Source: Favolaschia claudopus (Eukaryota; Basidiomycota; Agaricomycetes; Agaricales; Mycenaceae). Taken from it: DNA of 64,000 bases. Location of the stretch: positions 1,736,001-1,800,000 of the forward strand of contig JAWWNJ010000034.1 in NCBI GenBank assembly GCA_037176885.1, written 5' to 3'. Numbering within the stretch: the stretch's first letter is position 1; each line of letters opens with the position of its first letter. The translations under genes and the position numbers were made by a program. Below the pieces are notes generated by a model, which saw only the letters and a list, made by a program, of their open reading frames with translations, had not been told where the DNA came from and ran no database searches. Positions 46,596 to 56,734 of this stretch are shown piece after piece.

Positions 46596-46858
46596 CGCGT
46601 CTGATCCCTTTTAACTTTGAAATTCTCATTAACCGCCTTTCAATTTTCACCGTTTCCTCCTCGTGCCTGACGCCGGATGTCGCTATGATTGGGTTGTAGG
46701 TGACGTCGACATGTCACCAGCGTTGAGCTCTCTGGCGCTACCCGTTTCACCTCGAATTTCAAAGCGACTCTCCTGCCTTTCTGGATCATCACTGTTCCCT
46801 CACTTCTCAATGTCAGGAGGATGGGGGGCAGCATTTGGTTTGGCAACGCTAACGCGAA

Positions 46859-46902
46859 GCCTCAACGGGGGTCTGCATCGTCAGCGATCACCCCCGCGAG
46901 GC
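46859..46902 (+). other. Conserved hairpin, copy 4
   Basis: Outer stem GCCTC/GAGGC, middle stem GGGGG/CCCCC, inner stem ATCG/CGAT, loop TCAG. It is preceded by AGGATGGGGGGC at 46818-46829. Confidence 0.85.
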
Positions 46903-47481
46903 GAGTCCCTCTAATTTTTCGATCTCTTGATCCAATTCTGACATCCAATCCCTCTCCTCTTTCCATCAACGAGGAGACACACACTGCTCATTGTCTGATC
47001 GTGTGTTCCTCCCTCCATCTCCCAAAACTGCGGTGCCCTCGCTAAACTGGGGGGCGACATCACCATCATTCCCTGCCACTATCCCACCCTCATTTCTGGT
47101 TTCACCCACTGCCGCCCACCTCTACCTTCCTAGAATGGGGGGCTAGCTCTTTTTTTGGTGATTTCCGAAAGTACCCGATCTCGCTCTCTTGGTCAATTAC
47201 TACAATCGGCTCCTTTCGTGGGGGGCACTAGGGGTAGGATAGGTATGGATGGGAGCATGGCGACTTAGGATGGTCGTGGTGTGGTATGGTATTGGTTGCG
47301 CAGTGACCAAGGCCTGGAGCGGAATCTGAGGGACACCGGAGATGAAGACGTAGTGGATGCGAAGCAGCCAATGGAGTTGGAATAGAGGCTTCTCGAAGGT
47401 GCAGTGCAGGGCAAAATTTTTCCTCTCATTTTTTCTCCCGCCATTCCCTCCCTTCGCACATGTTCTTTTCCTTGCAGCTCA

Positions 47482-47495
47482 AGAGTGGGGGGCTC
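47482..47495 (+). promoter_or_regulatory. Polypurine tract of the nested element
   Basis: AGAGTGGGGGGC followed by TC and the TGTAAGG end of the 3' LTR. The position is canonical for the plus-strand primer. The core TGGGGGGC occurs at twelve other places inside the element. Confidence 0.8.
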
Positions 47496-47957
47496 TGTAA
47501 GGTACCATATATGTATTTTCTTTACTCTTTTAGCTACAAGTCACATGTACTCAGATCACATGATAATTATCACTTTTTACCTCTACCAAATCACCCAATT
47601 CGCCTCCTTAGCTTTCGTTGAGTAACTCCGAAGCTCTGTGAGAGGCACGGGTGTTGGATAGTCGTATCTTTGCCTTGCCTAGGCTCTAATTGAGGCTCTA
47701 GGCGCGAGGCATTACTTCTCTGACTTATACAGCTGTTTCCACTGATCTTTACAGATCGCCCTCTCAGTCGACTCCAGTCCTCTCGTTTTCGAAGGATTGA
47801 AGAGAACTACGCCTGAGAGCTTGAGAATTCGACTCTCTGTAGTTTTCTGCGAGCTTGACCGTTCAAGAAAGGGTCTTTACCACAAAATAAGGCTTTTCCA
47901 CTCCCGCCAGGGATACCGTTAGACAGTGACCCTCGTAAGCGCTCCTGGAGCCTTACA
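47496..47957 (+). repeat. 3' LTR of the nested element
   Basis: 462 bp, identical to 40440-40901. Followed by the second copy of the ACTTG target-site duplication. Confidence 0.95.
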
Positions 47958-48611
47958 ACTTGGCTGGTGCATTTGCCCGGCAGGACTTTGACGACGGCAG
48001 AATTAATCGGCTATCGAGCTCAGGCCTTGGCTAAGCACTCCACTCACGTTGAGCAAATGAGAGAACGGGTCACCGACGAGAAACGAGCGAATTTACGCCG
48101 GTATGAGATAGCCCATAAACATACTATCGAAGATTACCATTTCGAGCCGGGAGATTTAGTGCTCATCAGGAATACGACCGTTGAGAAAGCGCTGAATACG
48201 AAGATGGCTGCCAGATACCTGGGACCAGTAATCATCATCCGGCGTACGAAAGGTGGAAGTTATATCGTAGCGGAGATGGACGGCTCTGTCTTTCAATCGA
48301 AGATTGCTCAGTTCAGAGTGGTCCCCTTCGAGCAGCGGCGCTCTATTAAGCTGCCCGCTGACATTCACGACTTAATCGACCTCTCGGCCGAGACGCTAGA
48401 AAAGATGGTCCAGGAGGAAGACGGTTATTCTGGAGATGACTTCCAATTCGGGAATGTGAGGTTGACCCCCAGCGGGGCGGCTGACGAAGAGCCAGCTCTG
48501 CAGGAGGCCCTGCCCGAGGAAGAAGAAGAGGAAGAGGAACCTAACACGGATGAGCCGCTGCCTTTCAAACGAAAGACTCGTTCTGCCACAAAAGCCGCCG
48601 CGCGGAAATGA
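47958..48611 (+). CDS. pol: Pol, integrase C-terminal part (3' segment)
   Basis: The same frame as the segment ending at 40439 once the nested element and one ACTTG copy are removed. It carries the integrase C-terminal region: a basic helical stretch (ERVTDEKRANLRRYE), the GPxI-like patch of gypsy integrases (FEPGDLVLIRN, then ARYLGPVII), and a very acidic tail (run of Glu) ending in a basic KRKTRSATKAAARK that could be a nuclear signal. It stops at 48609. The exact restoration of frame shows the nested insertion happened in an otherwise readable integrase. Confidence 0.85.
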   Translation, partial: TWLVHLPGRTLTTAELIGYRAQALAKHSTHVEQMRERVTDEKRANLRRYEIAHKHTIEDYHFEPGDLVLIRNTTVEKALNTKMAARYLGPVIIIRRTKGGSYIVAEMDGSVFQSKIAQFRVVPFEQRRSIKLPADIHDLIDLSAETLEKMVQEEDGYSGDDFQFGNVRLTPSGAADEEPALQEALPEEEEEEEEPNTDEPLPFKRKTRSATKAAARK

Positions 48612-48833
48612 ATTACTGCTACGATATCTACGTTACAATTTGAAACGGGATTTGAAGTCTTTAAGTAATCGGATTGTCTGCATCTCCCGCCAGTAAGCAG
48701 CGACTAAGTTGCGCACCCGGGGAGTGTGTGGCGGCCAGCAGAAGGATGAGCCGTGAGGTGTCCGAAACGATTGAGCCAGTACCGAGGATTCTGAAGAAAG
48801 GGGGACCCGCTGGGGGAGCTCTTTAGGAACGAG
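48612..48833. other. Boundary pol / antisense cargo
   Basis: 222 bp between two convergent reading directions. It contains a polypurine-tract look-alike AAGAAAGGGGGAC at 48794-48806. Confidence 0.4.
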
Positions 48834-49280
48834 TCAGGGAACATGAGCATCGACGCCGGCAGAGGAGGACTCGGGGAAGTCGCGAAGACGAGCCGAGATC
48901 TTCTCCCCTTCGTCGAGGAGCTGCTCGCGCCGGGCCAGAGAGCTACGAAGGTTCTCGTGGATGACCGCCAGCTCGACCATGATGAAATACATCCGCTTGC
49001 GCAAGGCAAGGTGGTTGCTCATGAACACTGGGGGCAAGCCACTATTTCCGGGCCCCGGAAATGTCCCGGAAATAGGCCGGAAATATAAAATAATCCTGAA
49101 ATAATCCTATTATTTCCGGACCCCGGAAATAGTCCGGAAATATAAAATGTTCCTATCAATTTCCCATCATTTCCGGGGTCCGGAAATAGTATATATTCCT
49201 ATCATTTCCGTAGAATATTCCTATTATTTCCGGGGTCCGGAAAATTACTATTTCCGGGGTCCGGAAATAATAGGAAAATA

Positions 49281-51127
49281 ATGAACCAAACATTCCTTAT
49301 AAGGCAATAAAAGTGGCCCCATGACCTTTTAGGCTCCAATGAATCTTGGAATCCTAGGATTTACCCCTAATATGGCAATAATTCATCATATACTTTAAAA
49401 GGAAAAATTTTATTCCATTTACATTGTTATATTACAAACATAATTAATCTAACATCAGTGTTGTCATCATTGAAGGCTGTTCTTCCATTTCCTGTCAAAC
49501 TTCCTTAAACTGATGCCTCATCATTTGTCTACACTGCACCTAGGTCTCACAGCTGTCACAGAGATGGACAGCCCCTTTCATTGTGAAGTTATGAGGCAGC
49601 CAGCAAAGACTGAGTCTAAACACAGCTCTCGAGTTTCACACCCTTCTATAGTGCTCAGTGATCACCTCAATGCACCTTGCTGCTGCCAGAAACGGCCCAA
49701 ACACAGTGAATTTATAAAAGCAGATAGACCATAAGGTCTCACCAAGCCATAGTGAGTCGCTCTACAGACAAAATCAAGCATGCTCTGCTATATGCCTATC
49801 ATGCTCAAGTTCATGGGATATAAATGTTCCTAGAACACTGATTGTAACCTTTTTACTATAAGTAATTGAAGAGGTATTGAATGTGAAGACATCACAGCCT
49901 GCATGACACTCGAATTTGTGCTCGTCTTTGCAAAAGATTCAAAAGGAACAGTATCAGACAAGGTTTGAATACAGCTACATGAGTAGCAAGTTTACAAACT
50001 TGATCAACGAAAATTCAATGGCACCTATGCTGTCAAGGTGGCCAGAGATCTCCTTGACTTGTTGGAAAGCAGTGGTAGTTCTATTGGTTGCCATTGGCAG
50101 CGATATCTAGCAACAGAGGAATGGATAATAAAAGAAAGAAGACAAGAACCAAGAGCATGTGATTGATCAGAACTGTTGATGGTGGCTGTGCTTAGGGGTC
50201 GGCCTACCCCTAAGCACAGCCACCATGCAACAGTTTTTTTATTAGTGATGTTGTTCACATCAATTAGATTGAAAATTACCTCATCTTTTGCTTACTAAAA
50301 GGACTCTGTCATACAAAATTCGTTACTGGCATTTACACTGTTCACAGAATTCCAAGAATCGAGTATATGCACTTCAGAACTAGGTCAGCCATAAGTAAAG
50401 CAACTTCAGCCAGTCTTTCCCAGGCAACAAACACACCTCTGATCCAAAACCCGCTACAGTATGAAAACCTTCGTGCTTCCACTGAGCCGCAACACTGAAA
50501 CCTGGCCAGCCACTACACTGATATATGACTCGCAAGGCTTTGCACTAAGTAATTAGCAAAACTTCACTGCTTTTTGACAGCTCCCAAAATGACATCTATG
50601 CTGTCAAAATAACTAGACATCTCCTTGATTTATTGGAAAGTGTGGTAGTGGTTGCCATTGGCGAGGTTTAGCAATAGAGGAATGGATGATAAAAGAAAGA
50701 AGACAAGAACTAAGAGCATGTGATGATATTCCTATTGATCAGAACTGTTGATGGTGGCTATGCTTAGGTGTAGACCTACACCTAAGCACAGCCACTCAAG
50801 GCATTCAGAGAAGTCATCATGGGAAATGCTTACTAAAAGGTTTAGGCCTGTTTTAGTAAGCATTTCCCATGAACACTTCTCTTTCTTCAAAGCCTTGATC
50901 ACTGCCTCCTATGCTGCGCTCAAACAAGAGACATTGCCTCTCTCGGCTGAATTGTGTATGGCAACATTGGCAAACAATTATGCTGGCATCTCCCCGCCAT
51001 TTTTTTTTTCATTCCTCTCTCCTTCCTACACTCACTATCTCTGCCTCTGCGACACACCCACCTCCAACGTGTTGGAAAGCACTACAGCATGTCCTCAGCA
51101 ACAGCTTCAAAGCATTCAACGGCCAAC
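49281..51127. repeat. Non-coding left half of the TIR element, with repeated hairpin blocks
   Basis: A block of about 200 bp at 50026-50227 recurs, diverged, at 50597-50799. Each ends in a hairpin: 50181-50224 (19-bp arms, loop CGGCCT) and 50753-50796 (about 19-bp arms, one mismatch). A third, perfect 22-bp-arm hairpin lies at 50817-50872. No gene is supported here. Confidence 0.75.
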
Positions 51128-53092
51128 ATGGCTTTTATAGAGGGTCTTATGACTTGTCAATTAAAGGAATTCCACAAATACGTACGTGACTGTGAATTTT
51201 GGTGTGGAACTGGCCTATTTTGATGCGTGTGTGAGCAGGTGTACTCCCTGAGGGATATTTCTATCAATCCTCAGCGGTTTCTTGACTACGAATGGATTGA
51301 CATTGATCTGCTTGGGGTGTTTCTAGCCCAACACAGCGGTACCGAGGCGATAAATCCCGATCTGACCTCAGCTTCTGCTTCTGTTGTGGTTAAGATTGAA
51401 CCTCGTCTGCTCGCTCCCCCAGTTCCGGCACAAGTTAGCGTCAAACTGGAGCCCCAATCTGCCGCAGTACCTGAATATAGAGGTAATGTGAAGATTTGTA
51501 CAGTCCACAAGGGAGGGTGGGAAGTTTTTGAGCTTCTCTCAGATTCTGAGCATGGGGACTCTGATGTCGAAGTCGCGGAAGTGCTTAGACCAGTGTCTAG
51601 ATTGTCTAGTGTTGTCGCTGCCCATTTGGTGCGCAGTATTGTTCTTTTTCGTTCATCAAAATTATTTATTGATAAATTCAGGTGCAGCTGATGAAGATGA
51701 CTCTGATTGTGAAGACATGGATTGGGACGATGCTCCCTTGAAAAACGGTATGCTGTCTCTTCCTGGTCATCATACCAATCAGTGCTGAAAGTCACCAGCA
51801 GAAAATGTCAATGAATATCCCTTGATCACATCCAACATGGTCTGGCAAGATGACAGAACCTTGTTTGCGTGCATTGGAAAGTTTCGCGTGACAAAGAAAA
51901 TTACAGTCGATTGCATGGAGTACTGCGAGGTTCCTGCTGCTCTCTACCTGATCCTTCACGTGTGAACTGCATTTGTGGTTGATCTGAGCGACCCCAAATA
52001 TCATTATCATAATCCGGAAGCGGGTGAGCTGTATACCCTCGACACTATCATTCGCAATGCTGTTTGTTTTTTATTCTCCAATCGTTGTTGCTGGTGTTGA
52101 TTAACTTTTTTTACAGGACCATGATTCATGGGATTCTGGGAGCGGTGGTCAAGCCGAAGCCATAGTTACCTTCTGGCCTAACAACCACCAATGATCCTGC
52201 AAAGGATACTCCGCCTTGCAGCACCATCATCCATCCACACATTGGGCTTAAGAAGAAAAAATGCTGTATGGGTTTCGCTACGATTACTCTTTACATGTGA
52301 CTAAATTTATCTTATAGTTTTGGTCACGTCGATGGGAAAGCGGTCAAAGGGAAAATTAAGAATTATTCGTGCGATGCAAAGCACTTGATTTATGTTCCAA
52401 AAGACCCATGGATTTGCAAAGTTCTTATTTTCCACAATTCGACCGGCCACAACCACCCTATCCCCATCCTGTCAAAGGTTTTGTTTGCTCACAAGGAGGA
52501 GTATTGGCAGGATATTGAGGACTACGGCGACTTGAGTGGTGCGACAGTGGCGAAAATTGATCACGGTGTGGTTTCTCTTTCATCCAGAGCTGCTTCACTG
52601 TAGCGAAAGGCGAGACAATTATCTTAACCTTTGCCCCCTTTCTTCTGAACCTGCTTGATCATTCCGGGGTCATGTTGTTTGAGGGCGATATGACTTACGG
52701 CGGAGTTGATGCTGCAAAGTTAAACGAGTGGGAGCTTACTATATTTGTGAATGTTGTCCAGTTGCTCAGACTTCATTTTGTGTACTGACACCGCCAAATA
52801 GCTGCCTCGCTTGTTCACGGGTATGTTTCGGGCGCGAGTGCCGACTTTTTTTGATGAGCCTCAGCACATGAAGCTCCTGTTCACCGGCCGACCTATACCC
52901 TTCAAACGATTCGTTTGCAGTGGTCAATTGCTTGTCACTAACCTCAACATGGACACGGCACAGGTCCTTGGTCTCTGCCATTCCGTATTGAAGTTCAGCG
53001 ACCCCAAGTACAGCGGCATCCCAAAGCAGACCAATCCCGAAGATATGGCTCCGTTGTTCATCAAAATATGCTGGCGACACACTAAAGAGTGA
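51128..53092 (+). pseudogene. Decayed gene of the TIR element, probable transposase or partner
   Basis: Fragments of one large protein read left to right with introns: MAFIEGLMTC (51128), joined over GTACGT..CAG to VYSLRDISINP, an acidic Ser/Asp region, then NMVWQDDRTLFACIGKFRV, DHDSWDSGSGG, DTPPCSTIIHPHIGLKKK, LIYVPKDPWICKVLIFHN, GETIILTFAPFLLNLLDH and PLFIKICWRH at the end (53075). From memory this order of motifs belongs to a large protein found in many copies in mushroom genomes and linked to transposons; I cannot name the family. A TGA interrupts the frame near 51963 (..LILHV*TAFVVDL) and several joins lack splice sites, so it is treated as a pseudogene. Whether it is the transposase itself is inference. 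Confidence 0.55.
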
Positions 53093-54371
53093 GTTTTACA
53101 CGTCAAGTTCTCAGGCGAAGATGTAGAGGCATTTAAATTGGAGGTATCTGCTTGATAGTTTTGTCTTCATTAGAAACGATTTGTTGAAGTTCAGACAAGA
53201 GTGAATCAAATCTTAAGTTTCTAGAAGCGTTCACCTGCGGAACCTTTGAACTGTGGAGTTCTGTCGTGGCATAGCCAACCAAGTTAACCTTCCACGGACT
53301 TGGCCCGCTTGAGCATTGCTTGCCCCCATTTGTACCAGTGTTGTGTTAGATTGGTCCCTTAACCCGCGGATTACTCAGAAGCAGTTGGAGTGAAAGTGTG
53401 CTTAAGAGTGAACTAGTATCTCCCCAAGTAAGAAGAGTAAATGACCTATCCGCGGACGCACTGTGTTGAAGATAGCTTGCACATAAGCTGACAGGATACG
53501 ATTAGTGCTCTTGAAGCTTGTGCTATATAAAGGAGTCTCAAACGTTCCTGATTGTTGGAAGTTCAGGTCTACAGTTGCAATTGGCGCTGTGCGAAGAGTG
53601 TGTATAGGATATCTCTGGCAATTGGCCGTCTGTCCTACTATATTCAATTCGCCCTGACTGTTGGAGTTCCTCCCAGTCTTGTATCCTAAAAACTGTTCCA
53701 CCTTATTCATTGGAAAGTCCTCGGACAGATTTCCTCTCAACTAGAGTTTGTTAAGAAGCTTGTTTTGCGTCAGCTCAGACCAGTAGACGAAGTTGAACTA
53801 CATCTGGATATTATAGGAAGCACTTGGTGTATCTTGTTGAGACTTATATATATATTGTTGGAGTGTTGTGTATGTTGGACAAGGTTTTGGGATTAGTCCA
53901 TTGCGCACTTTACACGTCTATATCAATATACTCAAGTGCAGTGTTTTACTGTGTTTCCGCTGGTGCATGGCACATTGGCGGTGGAAGTGCCAGGTTTCAC
54001 GGGATGCGACTTGTTTAGAACAGAATGTGTTGTGCATACAATGTATATGCAGTACTAGTTTGATTTATCCCGGCAATCTAGAGAGGGGCCAGAAATGATT
54101 CAATATGGGCCATCAAGCTGGCAGCACACTCACTAGTATGTGTGGTGTGACTCCATAATCTGTCCCTTCTAGAGCTGTACAACGTCTAACTTTGGTTGTG
54201 GTAGCTGACATCAGGAACCAAAATGCATAACATTCTCACATCACAAGTGTAAAGTGACTATAATCCAATGAATCTTGGATATCATACCAGGATTCAGACA
54301 ATGGGGAATCCTAGCAGAAATTGCCTTCTTTGGTAGGTGTTTTATTGCCTTTTTGAGTTGTTTTGTCTTTC
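53093..54371. other. AT-rich right part of the TIR element
   Basis: No convincing ORF. Open stretches at 53402-53740 and 53824-54098 are short and lack recognisable motifs. No strong repeat was seen before the right TIR. Confidence 0.4.
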
Positions 54372-55683
54372 TATTTTCCTATTATTTCCGGACCCCGGAA
54401 ATAGTAATTTTCCGGACCCCGGAAATAATAGGAATATTCTACGGAAATGATAGGAATATATACTATTTCCGGACCCCGGAAATGATGGGAAAATGATGGG
54501 AACATTTTATATTTCCGGACTATTTCCGGACCCCGGAAATAATAGGATTATTTCAGGATTATTTTATATTTCCGGCCTATTTCCGGGACATTTCCGGGGC
54601 CCGGAAATAGTGGCTTGCCCCCAGTGGAACTCGGTACCCATCTCAACGACGCTAGCGGCCTCGTCGACAACGGCACCTGAAGCGGGTGCCGAAGCGTAAA
54701 ACTCAGCCGTCGCTACGAAAACACTCAGCGGGAGGAATCACTGACAGTGAACGGGAAACTCACCGTGGGTGAGGAAGGAGTCCTCGTGGAACGGGACGCT
54801 GTCGATACGGGCGCGCTTGTTACCCTTGCCCTTCTTAGCGGGGGCCGGGCTATGCTGAAAGAACAAAATGAATGAATGAAATTGAAAAGCAGAAATAACG
54901 GGCGACTTACAGCGCGCACACCCTTCTTGCCCGCCAGGGCTGACTTAGCCTTGGGACCGGTAGGGGGAGCCTTGGGAGCAGGGACATGCTCATCGTCAAC
55001 GAGCATCTGGGTGAACAAACACCCAACGGCGATGATAGAAGTGTCAATCGTCAGCTCAACACAGGCCAGCTGTTGAATGAAAGAACGAACCTCGTCAGCA
55101 CCAACGGTGGTGAGAGCGGGCGATGGAGCACGAACGGTGCCTTCGTCCTCGTCCTCAGACTCGGGTTCACCCTGAGACCGCCCGCGAGTACTCTTCTAGC
55201 GGGGGATGATTGCGAGTCAGTGGTAAGCACGGCAATAAAAGTTAGTGAAACCGACCCGGGTCCCCTTGGAAGAAGAAACGGTGGAGACGGGCGGGATCGC
55301 CCTCTTGGAACGGTCTTCGTGAATGGCCTTGGTGATCCGCCGCAGGGCATCGTACCCAGCGGGGAAGGTCACGTCCCGTTTACCATCCGGGTCGTACAAG
55401 GAGTGGTAATATTCACGCGAAGTGAAGATTGCCTCACGAAGAACCGCGCTCTTGTCTTCCAAAATGAAAGGCATGAGCGGGGGAAGGCGCGCCTACGAAC
55501 GAAAGAATAAATGTTAACGAAACGAGACTGGTCAATGTAGCCGGCGGCTCTTACGAGAATCTCGGCGACGTCCTTGAGCTGGTTTTTACGAGACTCGGGC
55601 GGCGAATACTTGACGAGGTTGGCGGCAACGTCCATAGCCTTGAGGAAATCGGCTTTGACGGTGTTGTAATCGTTTTGAGACAT

Positions 55684-56105
55684 TTTTGAAGGAAGCAGAG
55701 TAAAGACAGTAGACGAGGCTGGGGAGTATACCCGTTCGCCCGCTGCTTCTTATACTCGAGCGGCCGTGATATAACGCCGTAAGGATAATTAGGACGAAAT
55801 TTGGACAACAGCCGAACTTGGATTGCCATTTATGGTAGATGCACCCGCCGGTGGCGCAGAAAATTATTTCAAACGCGCCCGATCGTTCCGTGGCACAAAA
55901 ATTTGCTGCCGGGGGACCTGAATTTCCTCTGATCGATCAACTGAGGACAGTTGAGATTTCTGAAAGGGGGAGAGGTGGGTCACCTAGCACGTCATTTGAG
56001 GGCAGCGGGCACATCTTTACCAAGAAATAAATGTTTCCAAGGCCTCACATGGGGCGGGAGCGTGTGTTATCGGAACGAACTATCCGAAAGTACATGTGCC
56101 TGTAT
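55684..56105. other. Spacer cargo gene 1 / cargo gene 2 with polypurine-tract look-alike
   Basis: 422 bp. It contains CAACT-6 nt-AGTTG followed by TTTCTGAAAGGGGGAGAGG (55957-55975), closely resembling the hairpin plus polypurine tract just before the 3' LTR (63533-63570). Confidence 0.5.
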
Positions 56106-56734
56106 CTACACTGCTCGCATCCTAGGCGGAAGATCCAGAAAAAGATTATTTGCGAGAACGTCTAACCGCTCGCGGATAACAGCAACATACGCAGTCGGGA
56201 GATTAGCCGTTTTGGCCTCTTGCAGAAGATGGAAAACCTGGCGGGCCTCGAAGTAAAAAGACAGCCGTTGGGTTGCCTCTGCGACGTTTCGACCAACGAT
56301 TACAGCATGGTATTGTTGCCAGAACGGGAACTGCGCCAGGGTCCCCTCGTGAACGACGTCCCAAGCAGCAAGCTGTTCCTTCGTAGCCGCTAGAAGCGAG
56401 CGGGGGATCAGTTGTGGCGCAACAGATAAGAAAGAAGTCGTCACTTACGATCGGGACCCTCTTTGAAACGGTGCCGGCGGGCAGCTATCTCATCGGCCAG
56501 CTCAGCGGTCTGAGTGTACGAGCAGTTGTGCTTCAGCAAGAAACAGCGGGTACACGGTGCTCCCCACTCAGTAAACTCGCAATGAGAACGGGCGTTGAGG
56601 CACGCAGAGCATACCCGGCCAGGCTGCCGAATGATGAGGAATTACCCGAGGCAAAATGTTCAGGAACGTACATAGTACTCCCTGAGCGGGCCGACGGGGT
56701 CATTCGGAAAGAGCGGATTTTCCAGCAAAGACAT
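56106..56734 (-). CDS. Cargo gene 2: Zn2Cys6-like small protein
   Basis: Exons 56734-56672, 56623-56449 and 56389-56106 total 522 nt (173 residues); introns are 48 and 59 nt, phases 0 and 1. Exon 2 encodes a cysteine cluster (C26 to C55) spaced C-x2-C-x6-C-x8-C-x2-C-x6-C, the spacing of the fungal Gal4-type Zn(II)2Cys6 domain. It lacks the usual basic run between cysteines 2 and 3, so DNA binding is uncertain. Exon 3 is a helical region (EQLAAWDVVHEG..FPFWQQYHAV) without a known fold. It is the smallest of three adjacent paralogues with the same exon layout. Its antisense orientation protects its introns during retrotransposition. Confidence 0.7.

Larger units (their letters stand above)
45231..47242. 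repeat. Hairpin segment bounded by 16-bp inverted repeats
   Basis: CTATCCTACCCCTAGT at 45231-45246 is the exact reverse complement of 47227-47242. Between them lie four hairpins of one design and several TGGGGGGC strings. Minus- and plus-strand ORFs in this segment are short and unconvincing. Confidence 0.75.
40440..47957 (+). mobile_element. Nested non-autonomous LTR element (TSD acttg)
   Basis: Two LTRs of 462 bp (40440-40901 and 47496-47957), starting TGTAAGG, ending CCTTACA and identical by eye, are flanked by the 5-bp duplication ACTTG (40435-40439 and 47958-47962). A polypurine tract AGAGTGGGGGGC (47482-47493) lies two bases before the 3' LTR. A possible primer-binding site TGGACACATTGGG lies just after the 5' LTR (40904). 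No protease, RT, RNase H or integrase motif is visible in 6.6 kb of interior. It holds one long ORF and a 2-kb segment with four hairpins. It must be mobilised in trans. Confidence 0.92.
49026..54626 (+). mobile_element. CACTA-like TIR transposon (TSD gaa)
   Basis: It begins CACTGGGGGCAAGCC and ends with the reverse complement. TIRs are about 255 bp (49026-49280 and 54372-54626). They are full of sub-repeats of the near-palindrome TTTCCGGGGTCCGGAAA, as expected for subterminal transposase sites. Flanking GAA (49023-49025 and 54627-54629) is a 3-bp target duplication. CACTG ends plus a 3-bp TSD fit the CMC (CACTA/EnSpm) group. The interior holds a decayed plus-strand gene and about 1.8 kb of AT-rich DNA with large hairpins. 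Confidence 0.85.
48834..55683 (-). pseudogene. Cargo gene 1, split by a TIR transposon
   Basis: Exons 55683-55555, 55492-55256, 55195-54911, 54854-54764, then 54712-54627 continuing at 49022-48834 after the insertion. They total 1017 nt (338 residues) with fitting phases. The TIR element sits in the last exon, and one copy of the gaa target site restores the frame (..MGTEF joined to MSNHLALRK..). The protein is unknown: an N-terminal helical part (MSQNDYNTVKADFLKAMDV), an acidic linker (EDEDEG), a Lys-rich patch (KKGKGNKRAR) that may be a nuclear signal, and a C-terminal helix rich in Arg/Glu. No zinc cluster is seen. It is antisense to pol, like its neighbours. It is broken in this copy only by the insertion. 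Confidence 0.65.

Noticed and set aside
49026..54626. Assignment of the TIR element to the KDZ group
   Set aside because: The target duplication is 3 bp (gaa) and the ends are CACTG/CAGTG, which fits CACTA-like elements better.
54911..55195. 84-nt GTTCGT..CAG segment in exon 3 of cargo gene 1 as an intron
   Set aside because: It is in frame and longer than neighbouring introns, and no branch site lies at a normal distance; kept as exon, though removal would also preserve the frame.
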